This document shows positions 8,394 to 16,908 of a stretch of 64,000 nt of DNA, in pieces. How positions within the stretch are numbered: position 1 is the first letter of the stretch; each line of letters opens with the position of its first letter. The stretch is from Streptomyces sp. KL109B (GTDB lineage Bacteria > Actinomycetota > Actinomycetes > Streptomycetales > Streptomycetaceae): contig NZ_JASERL010000018.1 in NCBI RefSeq assembly GCF_030766935.1, positions 1 through 64,000 of the forward strand, read 5' to 3'. The notes under the pieces were generated by a model. It had not been told where the DNA came from. It made no database searches and was given only the letters and a program-made list of their open reading frames with translations. The position numbers and the translations under genes are program-made.

Positions 8394-8405
8394 CATGACG
8401 TCATG
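8394..8405. promoter_or_regulatory. 12-bp perfect palindrome upstream of cheB-like operon
   Basis: CATGACGTCATG is a perfect palindrome 36 bp upstream of the cheB-like start, followed by an imperfect GTGAGCGTCAC inverted repeat. It may be an operator for the operon or part of a terminator for the upstream lipoprotein gene. Low confidence. Confidence 0.35.
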
Positions 8406-8455
8406 CGTGAGCGTCACACGCGGGGCGCGAGCGTGGGCGCGGGGCGCCGGGTCGG

Positions 8456-8953
8456 TCAATGCCGCAGGGCGCGGGAGACGTCGGCGGTGACGTCGCCGTC
8501 GAGGGAGTGGGTGCTGCGGGCGGTGGCGTCCTTGGTGGCGTCGCCCGGCACGTCGTTCACGTTCAGGACGACGGTGTCGACGAGCTTGCCGTCGCCGTTC
8601 TTGAAGTCGACCTCGACGATGTACGACTTGGTGTCCGTGGTGCTGTTGCCGACGGTGACGGGGACCGTGGCGCGCTTGCCGTCGTTGTCCACGTCGCCGA
8701 GCTTCACGTCGCCCTTGGCGTCGACGCCGTCCTTGAAGTCGTCGAACTTCTTCTGCGCCTCCGCGGTCGCCGACGCCACCACGTCCGAGGCCTTCGACGC
8801 GGCCGACGAGGCGGCGGACGCGGCCTTCGACGCGGCGCCGGAGGGGCTGTCGCCGTCGTCGGAGCAGCCGGCCGCGGCCACGGTCAGGGCCGCCGCGCAC
8901 AGGGCCGCGCCCACCGCTCGTACGCCTCGCGCACCTCGTCGTACGTTCGCCAT
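8456..8953 (-). CDS. secreted lipoprotein, FxLYD-like
   Basis: 165 residues from ATG at 8953, chosen because GGAGG lies 9 nt upstream; an upstream in-frame start at 8980 lacks one. A twin-arginine-poor signal peptide ends in the lipobox 'VAAAGC', so the mature protein is lipid-anchored outside the membrane. An Ala/Ser-rich tether with repeated 'AASKAAS' follows, then a compact beta domain ('KRATVPVTVGNSTTDTKSYI', 'EVDFKNGDGKLVDTVVLNVN') resembling FxLYD-type domains. Same strand as the cheB-like operon but 97 bp away. Function unknown. Confidence 0.85.
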   Translation of the reverse strand: MANVRRGARGVRAVGAALCAAALTVAAAGCSDDGDSPSGAASKAASAASSAASKASDVVASATAEAQKKFDDFKDGVDAKGDVKLGDVDNDGKRATVPVTVGNSTTDTKSYIVEVDFKNGDGKLVDTVVLNVNDVPGDATKDATARSTHSLDGDVTADVSRALRH

Positions 8954-9057
8954 CGCCCGACACCTCCGCTCGACCGCCACTGCAGGTCGCTCCAGTCAAC
9001 GGTGGGGCGTGGCGGGCCGCATGCCAAGGGCGCCAGACAGGTGACCGGTCCCGCGGG

Positions 9058-9112
9058 GTCGCGGGGCGCTGCCCCGGACCCCGCGCCTCGATCGCCGGCG
9101 GGGCTCGATGTG
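9058..9112 (+). repeat. interspersed palindromic repeat (family R), copy 1
   Basis: A copy of the window-wide repeat, core GGGGCKCTGCCCCGGACCCC followed by GCGCCTCGATCGCCGGCGGGG. It lies between two minus-strand genes and abuts the stop codon of the gene at 9114. It contains the small hairpin GGGGCGCTGCCCC. Confidence 0.85.
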
Positions 9113-9113
9113 G

Positions 9114-9389
9114 TCAGCGGCTGTAGCGCATCAGGGCGCGGACCATGTGGCACGTCGTGTCGGACGGTGGGTGGATGCCGACCAGTTCGGCCGTGGCGCG
9201 GATCTTGCGGTTGTGGGCCTGGTTGGGGAGGTAGACGCCGGAGTCGAGCAGGGCTATCGCCAGGCGCATGGCCTTCAGGCGGCGGTTGTGGGTGATGTAC
9301 CAGTCGCGGGGCCGGCCCGCGGGCAGTGGCCTCTTCGCGAGTGGCGTATACGGCAGGTCGAGCAGCATCGGAGCGGCGGCAGCGGGCAC
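9114..9389 (-). CDS. conserved hypothetical protein, about 91 aa
   Basis: A basic protein with 'LDLPYTPLAKRPLPAGRPRD', 'WYITHNRRLKAMRLAIALLD', 'VYLPNQAHNRKIRATAELVG' and a C-terminal 'HMVRALMRYSR'. No domain is recognised. The GTG start at 9389 is preferred because AGGAGG lies 6 nt upstream; longer starts (ATG 9395, TTG 9416) place the ribosome site on top of, or inside, the coding region. It is divergent from the arsC-like gene. There is no signal peptide, so it is probably cytoplasmic. Confidence 0.7.
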   Translation of the reverse strand: MPAAAAPMLLDLPYTPLAKRPLPAGRPRDWYITHNRRLKAMRLAIALLDSGVYLPNQAHNRKIRATAELVGIHPPSDTTCHMVRALMRYSR

Positions 9390-9533
9390 AGGCATCCTCC
9401 TGTCGCGGACGTCCAAGGGCCCCCGTAGCCCTCGAACACTGCTTCTATTCTACTGCCGACCACTGACAAAAGCCGCTGGCCAGAACGGACTTGAGGGGTC
9501 ACCGCACGGCTTGACTGGCGTACCGTTGACCCC

Positions 9534-9896
9534 ATGGAGATCTGGATCAACCCGGCCTGTTCGAAGTGCCGCAGCGCGCTCTCGCTGCTCGACGCGGAGG
9601 GCGCCGACTACACGGTGCGCCGTTACCTGGAGGACGTACCGACCCCCGACGAGATCCGCGCCGTGCTCGACCGGCTCGGGCTCGAACCGTGGGACATCAC
9701 CCGCACCCAGGAGGCCGACGCGAAGGAGCTCGGCCTGAAGGACTGGGCGCGCGACGCGGACGGCCGGGAGCGGTGGATCGAGGCGCTCTCCGCCCACCCG
9801 AAGCTGATCCAGCGCCCGATCATCACGGCCGAGGACGGCACGGCGGTCGTGGGGCGCAGCGAGGAAGCGGTGCGGGACGCGATGGGGCGCGGCTGA
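9534..9896 (+). CDS. arsC: ArsC/Spx-family arsenate reductase-like protein
   Basis: 120 residues with a thioredoxin-like ArsC fold: 'IWINPACSKCRSALSLLD' has the CxxC-type N-terminal cysteines (Cys9, Cys12), and the glutaredoxin-linked ArsC core follows ('RRYLEDVPTPDEIRAVLDRL', 'HPKLIQRPIITAEDGTAVVG'). The family includes glutaredoxin-coupled arsenate reductases and regulators such as Spx. The RP-I-I motif fits ArsC. It stands alone, with no ars operon beside it, so a housekeeping or redox role is also possible. glnII starts 111 bp downstream after its own operator. Confidence 0.85.
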   Translation: MEIWINPACSKCRSALSLLDAEGADYTVRRYLEDVPTPDEIRAVLDRLGLEPWDITRTQEADAKELGLKDWARDADGRERWIEALSAHPKLIQRPIITAEDGTAVVGRSEEAVRDAMGRG

Positions 9897-9904
9897 CCGT
9901 TCAG

Positions 9905-9942
9905 GTAACACGGGGTTCACATACGAGCAACGGTCGAGAAAT
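9905..9942 (+). promoter_or_regulatory. GlnR-type operator upstream of glnII
   Basis: Half-sites start every 11 bp at 9905, 9916, 9927 and 9938: GTAAC, TTCAC, GCAAC and GAAAT. The first and last match the GlnR consensus well; the second is weak. It lies about 66 bp upstream of the glnII start. GlnR control of glnII is established in Streptomyces. Confidence 0.7.
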
Positions 9943-10007
9943 GCCCTGGTGACAAGGTTCCCGGCAGTTCGACACCCGCGTGAACCGTGAATGAGGATGT
10001 GGCCCCC

Positions 10008-11039
10008 GTGACCTTCAAGGCCGAGTACATATGGACCGACGGCACCCAGCCGACGGCCAAGCTCCGTTCCAAGACGAAGGTGATGGCGGGCGCCCCGCAG
10101 GGTGTGGACACGCTTCCCCTCTGGGGCTTCGACGGGTCCTCCACCAACCAGGCCGAGGGGCACGCCTCCGACCTCGTGCTGAAGCCGGTCGCCCAGTACC
10201 CGGACCCGATCCGTGGCGGCGACGACATCCTCGTCATGTGCGAGGTCCTGAACATCGACATGACGCCGCACGCCTCCAACACGCGTGCCGCGCTCGCCGA
10301 GGTCGCGGAGCGGTACGGCTCCCAGGAGTCGATCTTCGGCATCGAGCAGGAGTACACGTTCTTCGAGGGCGACCGCCCGCTCGGCTTCCCGGTCGGCGGC
10401 TTCCCCGCCGCGCAGGGCGGCTACTACTGCGGCGTCGGCACGGACGAGATCCACGGCCGTGACATCGTCGAGGCGCACCTGGAGAACTGCCTGAAGGCCG
10501 GTCTCGCGATCTCCGGCATCAACGCCGAGGTCATGCCGGGACAGTGGGAGTTCCAGGTCGGCCCGGTGGGCCCGCTGGAGGTCTCCGACCAGCTGTGGAT
10601 CGCCCGCTGGCTGCTGTACCGAACCGCCGAGGACTTCAACGTCTCCGCGACCCTCGACCCGAAGCCGGTCAAGGGCGACTGGAACGGCGCGGGCGCGCAC
10701 ACCAACTTCTCCACGAAGGCGATGCGCGAGGGCTACGACGCGATCATCACCGCGTGCGAGTCGCTCGGCGAGGGCTCGAAGCCGCTCGACCACGTGAAGA
10801 ACTACGGCGCCGGCATCGACGACCGCCTCACCGGTCTGCACGAGACCGCCCCGTGGGACGAGTACAAGTACGGCGTCTCGGACCGCGGCGCATCGGTCCG
10901 CATCCCGTGGCAGGTCGAGCGGGACCGCAAGGGCTACATCGAGGACCGCCGCCCGAACGCCAACGTCGACCCGTACGTCGTGACCCGGCTGCTCGTCGAC
11001 ACCTGCTGCGCCGCGCTGGAGAAGGCCGGCCAGGTCTGA
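10008..11039 (+). CDS. glnII: type II (eukaryote-like) glutamine synthetase
   Basis: 343 residues, beginning MTFKAEYIWTDGTQPTAKL as in other actinobacterial GlnII. It makes glutamine like GlnA but is the heat-labile octamer/decamer form and is not adenylylated by GlnE. Signatures: 'WGFDGSSTNQAEGHASD', 'FGIEQEYTFFEGDRPLGFPV', 'GQWEFQVGP', 'NGAGAHTNFSTKAMR' and 'DRGASVRIPWQ'. The GTG start at 10008 gives the usual family length, with GAGGA about 10 nt upstream; an upstream in-frame GTG (9987) has no ribosome site. A GlnR-type operator lies just upstream. Confidence 0.97.
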   Translation: MTFKAEYIWTDGTQPTAKLRSKTKVMAGAPQGVDTLPLWGFDGSSTNQAEGHASDLVLKPVAQYPDPIRGGDDILVMCEVLNIDMTPHASNTRAALAEVAERYGSQESIFGIEQEYTFFEGDRPLGFPVGGFPAAQGGYYCGVGTDEIHGRDIVEAHLENCLKAGLAISGINAEVMPGQWEFQVGPVGPLEVSDQLWIARWLLYRTAEDFNVSATLDPKPVKGDWNGAGAHTNFSTKAMREGYDAIITACESLGEGSKPLDHVKNYGAGIDDRLTGLHETAPWDEYKYGVSDRGASVRIPWQVERDRKGYIEDRRPNANVDPYVVTRLLVDTCCAALEKAGQV

Positions 11040-11099
11040 CGATTCGCGTTTCCCGGGGGCCGATTGAACGCGATCGGCCCCCGTTGCGTACGTAGCCCC

Positions 11100-12605
11100 A
11101 TGGGACGCACCTCACGGAAACGGCGCTCATCGCTGGCGACGCGCATGACCATCGCGTCGGCCGCACTCCTCCTGGGTGGAGGTGGGCTGGTCGCGGTCAA
11201 CGTGTACGCGTCGGCCCACGAGGACTCCGCCGGCGGACAGGACGCGGGCAGCGGGGCGCAACAACAGACACAGCAGCCGTCGTCACAACAGCCGGCTCAG
11301 CAGGCGCGGCAAGTGGCCACCATCGACTGCCCGGACGTCGGTACGCGGCTCGACGACGTGCCGGACGGCGCGCGCGAACAGGTCGACGGCGAACTCGCCA
11401 CGCTGGACAGCCAGATCACCCAGGCCTACCAGCGGCTCGCCTCGTCGCGGGACGCGGCCGCGAAGGATCCGCGGTTCGTGCGCAACAGCATCATGGATCC
11501 GCTGGAGAAGGACCGGGCCACCGTCCTCGACCGCATCCGCCAGGACATGGAGCGCCGCGGCGGGCAGGCCCCCGACGGTATGAGCGGCATGGCCCAGTGC
11601 ACCGCCAAGCCGCCGGAGGACAACGGCGGTCAGCAGACGCAGCCACCGCAACAGCCGGGTGACGACGGTCAGGCCGGAAACGGCGGTCAGGCCGGAAACG
11701 GCCCCGTCGCCGACGACTTCGCCGACATCACCAAGGTCCAGCCCAACGTCCAGAAGCCGCGGCGCGGCGCGGACGCCTCCACCGGCACCTTCACCACCCG
11801 CTGCGGCGTGAACGACAACAAGAAGTTCAACACCGACAACCTCATCGTCGCGCCCGGAGTCAGCAACGGCGCGCACCACCTGCACGACTACGTCGGCAAC
11901 CAGGACAACGACGCCTTCTCCAGCAACGACGACCTGGCGAACGCCGACACCAGCTGCCAGAACCAGGGCGACAAGTCGACGTACTACTGGCCGGTGCTGC
12001 GCGTCCAGGACGGCTCGTCGGACTTCGACGCCGACAAGGACGGCGGCGGCAAGGAGGGGAACGTAGGAAAGATCCTCCGGGCCGAGAAGGCGAGCATCAA
12101 GTTCGCCGGGAACCCGCTGGGCAAGGTCGTCGCGATGCCGAAGTTCCTGCGCGTCATCACCGGCGACGCCAAGGCCTTCACCAACGGCACCGCGAACGCC
12201 AACGCGCACTGGAGCTGCACCGGCTTCGAGGACCGTCAATTGACGGACAAGTACCCGCTGTGCCCCGAAGGTTCCAAGGTCGTGCGCAGTTTCGCGTTCC
12301 AGAGTTGCTGGGACGGGCAGAACATTGACAGCGCCAACCATCGCACACATGTGGCATTCGCCGACCAGGCCGGCAACTGCCCGCAGAACTTCAAGGCCAT
12401 CCCGCAGCTGAAGATGCGCCTGGTGTACGACGTGCAGGCTCCGACGGTCGAGAACGGCCAGGTGCAGAACCCGTTCGCGGTCGACGGCTTCCCCGAGCAG
12501 CTGCACAAGCCGATCACGGATCATGACGACTTCATCAACGTCTTCGACGACCGGACCATGCGGAAGGTCGTGGACTGCATCAACAAGGGCGACCGCTGCG
12601 ACTGA
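11100..12605 (+). CDS. secreted DUF1996 domain protein
   Basis: 501 residues from MGRTSRKRRSS. A basic N-terminus and one hydrophobic segment (about residues 17-38, 'ASAALLLGGGGLVAVNVYAS') form a signal or anchor. A Gln-rich low-complexity stretch follows ('AQQQTQQPSSQQ', 'GQAGNGGQAGNG' repeats), then from about residue 225 the DUF1996 domain ('RCGVNDNKKFNTDNLIVAPG', 'GAHHLHDYVGNQ', 'YYWPVLRV', 'HWSCTGFEDRQ', 'SCWDGQN'), with conserved His and Cys. The family is found in extracytoplasmic actinobacterial and fungal proteins of unknown activity. It follows glnII by 60 bp on the same strand without an obvious ribosome site. Confidence 0.85.
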   Translation: MGRTSRKRRSSLATRMTIASAALLLGGGGLVAVNVYASAHEDSAGGQDAGSGAQQQTQQPSSQQPAQQARQVATIDCPDVGTRLDDVPDGAREQVDGELATLDSQITQAYQRLASSRDAAAKDPRFVRNSIMDPLEKDRATVLDRIRQDMERRGGQAPDGMSGMAQCTAKPPEDNGGQQTQPPQQPGDDGQAGNGGQAGNGPVADDFADITKVQPNVQKPRRGADASTGTFTTRCGVNDNKKFNTDNLIVAPGVSNGAHHLHDYVGNQDNDAFSSNDDLANADTSCQNQGDKSTYYWPVLRVQDGSSDFDADKDGGGKEGNVGKILRAEKASIKFAGNPLGKVVAMPKFLRVITGDAKAFTNGTANANAHWSCTGFEDRQLTDKYPLCPEGSKVVRSFAFQSCWDGQNIDSANHRTHVAFADQAGNCPQNFKAIPQLKMRLVYDVQAPTVENGQVQNPFAVDGFPEQLHKPITDHDDFINVFDDRTMRKVVDCINKGDRCD

Positions 12606-12619
12606 GCGATCGCCCCTTC

Positions 12620-12638
12620 CCGGCCGCTGCGCGGCCGG
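12620..12638. terminator. hairpin between convergent genes
   Basis: A perfect 8-bp GC stem (12620-12627 with 12631-12638) with a 3-nt loop, 15 bp after the DUF1996 stop. It lies between convergent genes. No U-tract follows. Confidence 0.5.
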
Positions 12639-12702
12639 CTCAGCGGCGACCCCCGTGCCGGGAGAGCGCGCCGTCCTCGTGTCCCCCACCACCACTGCTC
12701 CC

Positions 12703-13116
12703 CTAGTGGTGCGACGAGGCCGGCCTCTCCAGGGTCCCGCCGAGCCGGCCGCGCAGCTCCGTGAGCCGGTCGGCGCCGCCGACCGCGATCCACTTCGGGC
12801 CGACGAGGTAGACGCCGCCGTAGTCGTTGGCCTGGTCGAACCACTCGGCCTGGCCCTTGTCGGTGGTGAAGGTGGCGAGGACGTAACGCCCCTTCCCCGT
12901 ACCGCAGTTGGCCTGCCGGAGGTCGGCTGCGTCGGTCTGGATGTCGGGGCGGCAGCCCGCCTCCTTCGCGAGGTGTTCCAGGCTTCCGGAGGCCGTACGG
13001 GGGATCTTCGGCGCGTCGTCCTCCGGGCCCCCGGCGGAGCCGCCCGAGCCGCATCCGGCCACGGTCGCGGCCCCGGCCACGAGCAGAACAACCGTCTTCA
13101 CCAGCATTTGCCTCAT
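12703..13116 (-). CDS. small secreted lipoprotein
   Basis: 137 residues from ATG at 13116, with AGGAGAG 5 nt upstream. The signal peptide 'MLVKTVVLLVAGAATVAGC' has the lipobox VAGC, so the mature protein is lipid-modified outside the cell. The mature part has two further cysteines ('EAGCRPDIQTDAADLRQANC') and a compact domain ('GRYVLATFTTDKGQAEWFDQ', 'VYLVGPKWIAVGGADRL'). No known domain is recognised beyond this. It is divergent from the GH89 gene with 72 bp between starts. Confidence 0.82.
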   Translation of the reverse strand: MRQMLVKTVVLLVAGAATVAGCGSGGSAGGPEDDAPKIPRTASGSLEHLAKEAGCRPDIQTDAADLRQANCGTGKGRYVLATFTTDKGQAEWFDQANDYGGVYLVGPKWIAVGGADRLTELRGRLGGTLERPASSHH

Positions 13117-13188
13117 TGCGCTCTCCTGTCCCGTACGTTCCGTTGCTACCGTGCGCCGCACCAACCGCGACGCAAGGGGGGTACACGT

Positions 13189-16100
13189 ATGTCCGCACCA
13201 TCGCGACGCACTGTTCTCGGCACGACGGCCGCCGTCGGCCTCGGCACGGCCCTGGGGGTCGGCGCTCCCGCCGCTCAGGCGGCCCCGCCGGCCACGGCCG
13301 CGAGCGCGCCGACTGCTCTTGATACGGCCGCGGCCCGTGCGGCACTCAACCGTCAACTGCCGCACCACGCGGAGCAGATCCGGCTCAGACTGGTGGAGGC
13401 GGACGGCACGGAGGACCGTTTCCGGGTGACCGGGACGACCGGCCGCATCACGGTGTACGGGACGACCCCGGCGACGCTGCTCGCCGGGGTCCACTGGTAT
13501 CTGAAGTACGAGTGCGGCGCCCTCATCGCCTGGAACGGCTCCCAGCTGGACCTGCCGGAACGCCTCCCCGCCCCCTCGAAGACGCTGGAGCGCGCCACCG
13601 CGCTCCCCCACCGTTTCGCGCTGAACGACACCAACGACGGCTATACGGCGCCGTTCGCCGACTGGTCGTACTGGGAGCGCGAGATCGACATCCTCGCGCT
13701 GCACGGCTGCAACGAGGTCATGGTCATCGCGGGCATGGAGGCCGTCTACCACCGCGTCCTCAAGGACTTCAAATACAGCGACGAGGAGGCGCGGGCCTGG
13801 CTGCCCGCCCCGTCCCACCAGGCGTGGTGGCTGCTGCAGAACCTCCACTCGTACGGCGGCCCGCTCTCCCCCGAACTGCTCGCGAGACGCGCCGAGTTGG
13901 GCAGACGCATCGCCGACCGGCTGCGGGAGCTCGGCATGAAGCCGGTCATGCCGGGCTACTACGGGCACGTGCCGAAGGGCTTCGTGGAGCGCAACGGCGG
14001 CGACGCGCACGTCGTCCCGCAGGGCGTGTGGCACGGCTTCGAGCGCCCCGACTGGCTCGACCCGCGCACCGGCGCCTTCGCCGACGTCGCCGCCTCGTTC
14101 TACCGCCACCAGCGGGACCTGTTCGGCGAGATCGACGCGTTCAAGATGGACCTGCTGCACGAGGGCGGCACCGCCGGCGACGTGCCGGTTCCGGACGCCG
14201 CGCGCGGCGTGGAGAAGGCGCTCCAGAAGAACCGCCCCGGCGCCACCTGGGTGATCCTCGGCTGGGAGGCGAACCCGCTGCCCGAGCTGATCGACGCGAT
14301 CGACAAGAAGAAGATGCTGATCGTGGACGGCGTCTCCGACCGGTTCACGTCCGTCACCGACCGCGAGAAGGACTGGGCAGGCACCCCGTACGCGTTCGGC
14401 ACCATCCCCAACTTCGGCGGGCGTACGACGATCGGGGCCCGCGCGCACATCTGGCAGCAGAAGTTCTTCGCGTGGCGCGACAAGGCGAACAGCGCGCTCT
14501 CCGGTACGGCGTACCTCCCGGAGTCCACCGACCGGGACCCCGCGGCCTTCGAGCTGTGGTCCGAACTGGCGTGGATGGACGGGACGTTGGACCGGGAGGC
14601 GTGGTTCGCCTCGTATGCCGACTTCCGCTACGGGCGCCGCGACAAGGGGGCCCGCGCCGCCTGGCAGGCGCTGCACGAGACGGCGTACCAGCACAAGGCG
14701 ACCGAGCGCTCCGACCCGCACGATTCGCTGTTCGCGGCCCGCCCCGACCTGTCGGCCGACCGCGCCGCCTACTACGCGCCGCGCGCCCTCGCCTACGACC
14801 CGGCCCGCTTCGACGCCGCGCTCACCGGACTGCTGCGCGTGGCAGGCGACCTGAGACGCAGCGCGGCGTACAAGTACGACCTCGTGGACGTGACGCGGCA
14901 GGCCCTCGCGCACCGCAGCCGCCAGCTCCTGCCACAGCTCAAGGCGGCGTACGCGGACAAGGACCGGGCCACGTTCACGACGCTGTCGACGCTGTGGCTG
15001 AACCTGATGCGGCTCTCGGACGACGTCACCGGCACCAACTCCGCGTTCCTGCTCGGCCCTTGGGTGCAGGACGCGCGGAACCTGGCGACGAACGACACCG
15101 AGCGCGCCGAGTTCGAGCGCTGCGCGAAGACGCTCATCACGGTGTGGGGCGACCGGGCGACCTCCGACCCCGGCAACCTCCACGAGTACGCGAACCGCGA
15201 ATGGAACGGCCTGATGGCCGACTTCTACGTCCCGCGCTGGCAGAAGTGGCTCGACGAACTGTCCGACGCGCTGGCCGCGGGCCGGGACCCGGCGAAGGTC
15301 GACTGGTTCGCGTTCGAGGAACCGTGGACGCGGGAGCGCAAGGACTATCCGCTGCGCCCGTACGGGGACCCGTACCGGACGGCGGCGCGGGTGCGCGACG
15401 TCCTCGCCCGCGCCCCGTACCAGGGCTCGGTGAAGGTCGCCGCCGAACCGCCCGCCTTCCCGCCAGGCGGGCACGCGCGCGTAGCGGCCACGTTCCGCAA
15501 CGTCAACGGGCTGCGCGCGACCGGCCGCGTCGACTTCGACCTCAAGGGCATCGAAGCCGAGCCCGAGGGCGCGACCCACCTCGACGGTGTGCCGGCGGCG
15601 GGCGAGGGAACGGTGGCGTGGCGGGCGAGCGCGCCGGGCACCCCGCTCGACGAACCGCTGCGCCCGCTGCCGTACACGATCGACGTCCAGTACGGCCCGG
15701 CCGGTGAGGAGCGGGTGCGGTACGTCCACAAGGGCACGCTGTTCGAGGCGGGTCCGCTGGACGACGCGCTCTGGCGTACGTACAGCAACAACGCGGCAAT
15801 CTTCGGGCAGTTGGAGGACCGGTACGCGATCGACGGCGGCGGCGCCGACCTGTGGAAGGGCACGACGGAGTTCGGGTCGCTCTACCGCGCGAACGCGTTC
15901 CGGGACGGCCTGTCGGCGACCGTCCGCGTGGACACGCAGGCCGTGACGGGCCCGTGGGCGCGCGCCGGAATCATGGTCAGCAACTCCATCGGCAGCTCGA
16001 CCGCGCTGGGCTTCGCGAACCTGTCGGTCACGCCCGCCAACGGCGTCGTCCTCTCCTACGACAGCACGGGCGACGGCACCCTCGACACGTACAAGCGGAT

Positions 16101-16320
16101 CACCGGGATCAAGGCGCCGGTGCTGCTGCGGCTGACCCGGGCGGGCGACTCGTACACCGGGGAGTGCTCGACGGACGACGGCGCGACGTGGCGGACCGTG
16201 GCCACGGTGCCGTCACCCCGGCTCGCCTCCGCGCAGGACGTGGGCATGTTCATGAGCGCCACGAACGGCGGGAACGGGGCGCGCGGGACGGTCGGGTTCA
16301 GCGGGTGGAAGCTGGGCTGA
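13189..16320 (+). CDS. secreted alpha-N-acetylglucosaminidase, GH89 family
   Basis: 1043 residues. The Tat-type leader has SRRTVLG and ends in AQAA. The NAGLU-like order follows: an N-terminal domain (about 40-130), a catalytic TIM barrel ('WSYWEREIDILALHGCNEV', 'QAWWLLQNLHSYGGPLS', 'KPVMPGYYGHVPKGF', 'LLHEGGTAGDVP', 'WVILGWEANPLPELIDAIDK') and an all-helical domain to about residue 740. Additional C-terminal modules are a NEW3-like beta domain (about 745-850) and a DUF1349/lectin-like beta-sandwich (about 852-1043). It should remove terminal alpha-linked GlcNAc from glycans outside the cell. GGGGGG sits 8 nt before the ATG. Confidence 0.92.
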   Translation: MSAPSRRTVLGTTAAVGLGTALGVGAPAAQAAPPATAASAPTALDTAAARAALNRQLPHHAEQIRLRLVEADGTEDRFRVTGTTGRITVYGTTPATLLAGVHWYLKYECGALIAWNGSQLDLPERLPAPSKTLERATALPHRFALNDTNDGYTAPFADWSYWEREIDILALHGCNEVMVIAGMEAVYHRVLKDFKYSDEEARAWLPAPSHQAWWLLQNLHSYGGPLSPELLARRAELGRRIADRLRELGMKPVMPGYYGHVPKGFVERNGGDAHVVPQGVWHGFERPDWLDPRTGAFADVAASFYRHQRDLFGEIDAFKMDLLHEGGTAGDVPVPDAARGVEKALQKNRPGATWVILGWEANPLPELIDAIDKKKMLIVDGVSDRFTSVTDREKDWAGTPYAFGTIPNFGGRTTIGARAHIWQQKFFAWRDKANSALSGTAYLPESTDRDPAAFELWSELAWMDGTLDREAWFASYADFRYGRRDKGARAAWQALHETAYQHKATERSDPHDSLFAARPDLSADRAAYYAPRALAYDPARFDAALTGLLRVAGDLRRSAAYKYDLVDVTRQALAHRSRQLLPQLKAAYADKDRATFTTLSTLWLNLMRLSDDVTGTNSAFLLGPWVQDARNLATNDTERAEFERCAKTLITVWGDRATSDPGNLHEYANREWNGLMADFYVPRWQKWLDELSDALAAGRDPAKVDWFAFEEPWTRERKDYPLRPYGDPYRTAARVRDVLARAPYQGSVKVAAEPPAFPPGGHARVAATFRNVNGLRATGRVDFDLKGIEAEPEGATHLDGVPAAGEGTVAWRASAPGTPLDEPLRPLPYTIDVQYGPAGEERVRYVHKGTLFEAGPLDDALWRTYSNNAAIFGQLEDRYAIDGGGADLWKGTTEFGSLYRANAFRDGLSATVRVDTQAVTGPWARAGIMVSNSIGSSTALGFANLSVTPANGVVLSYDSTGDGTLDTYKRITGIKAPVLLRLTRAGDSYTGECSTDDGATWRTVATVPSPRLASAQDVGMFMSATNGGNGARGTVGFSGWKLG

Positions 16321-16343
16321 GCCGGCCGCGGGAATTCTGGTGA

Positions 16344-16377
16344 CACCGGGGCACTGCTGTGTGACAGTGCCCCGGTG
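16344..16377 (+). terminator. 13-bp hairpin that covers the next gene's start codon
   Basis: A perfect 13-bp stem (16344... pairing CACCGGGGCACTG with CAGTGCCCCGGTG at 16365-16377) with an 8-nt loop, 23 bp after the GH89 stop. The right arm includes the GTG start (16375) of the TPR gene. It can act as a terminator for the GH89 gene and/or occlude translation initiation of the TPR gene. Confidence 0.65.
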
Positions 16378-16878
16378 AGCACCGAGAACCCCGACTGGGA
16401 AGCACGGATCGCGGCCGCCTGGGCGACGATCGACGACTACGAAGGCGAGTCGGCGGCGGGCGAGTTCCGCGCGCTGATCGACTCCCTCGCCGCCGAACTG
16501 CCCGCCGACAGCCCGGTCGCCCCCTTCGAGCGGGCCTGCGCCTTCGACTCGACCGGCCACTCCGACCGGGCGGTCCCGCTCTACCAGGAGGCGCTGCGGC
16601 TCGGCCTGAGCGGCTACCGGGCCCGCCGCACGAGAATTCAACTGGCCAGCTCACTACGGAACATCGGGCGCCCGGAGGAGGGCGTCGCGCTCCTCGAACC
16701 GGAATTGACGGCTCCCGGCGACGAGTTGGACGACGCGGTGCGCGCCTGTCTCGCCCTGTGCCTGTCGAGCCTCGGCCGGGACCGCGAGGGACTCTCCCTG
16801 GTCCTCGGCGCGTTGGCCCCGCACCTGCCCCGCTATCAGCGCTCGATGGCGAACTACGCGAAGGCCCTCATGGGGTGA
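16375..16878 (+). CDS. TPR-repeat protein
   Basis: 167 residues from GTG. Helical repeats fit tetratricopeptide motifs: 'PFERACAFDSTGHSDRAVPL', 'YQEALRLGLSGYRARRTRIQ', 'LASSLRNIGRPEEGVALLEP' and 'VRACLALCLSSLGRDREGLS'. This is a single-domain scaffold, cytoplasmic, partner unknown. There is no clear Shine-Dalgarno site; a stable hairpin spans the start codon. It is followed 30 bp later by the sigma-like membrane protein, and the two may be co-expressed. Confidence 0.8.
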   Translation: MSTENPDWEARIAAAWATIDDYEGESAAGEFRALIDSLAAELPADSPVAPFERACAFDSTGHSDRAVPLYQEALRLGLSGYRARRTRIQLASSLRNIGRPEEGVALLEPELTAPGDELDDAVRACLALCLSSLGRDREGLSLVLGALAPHLPRYQRSMANYAKALMG

Positions 16879-16908
16879 CCATCCCACGATTCGCTCGTTC
16901 TGCTGAAC

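Noticed and set aside
5926..8490. Long open frame (854 codons) on the plus strand opposite cheR/cheB
   Set aside because: Antisense shadow of GC-rich genes: low-complexity Val/Glu/Asp/Gly composition, no domain, no ribosome site. The minus-strand genes carry clear motifs.
854..11039. Nitrogen gene operon spanning glnA to glnII
   Set aside because: Opposed gene directions, a strong terminator after glnA and separate GlnR sites show independent transcription units.
12703..15729. 1008-codon minus-strand frame over the GH89 gene
   Set aside because: Shadow of the GH89 coding strand. Only its last 137 codons (12703-13116) are real, as the lipoprotein, supported by a lipobox and ribosome site.
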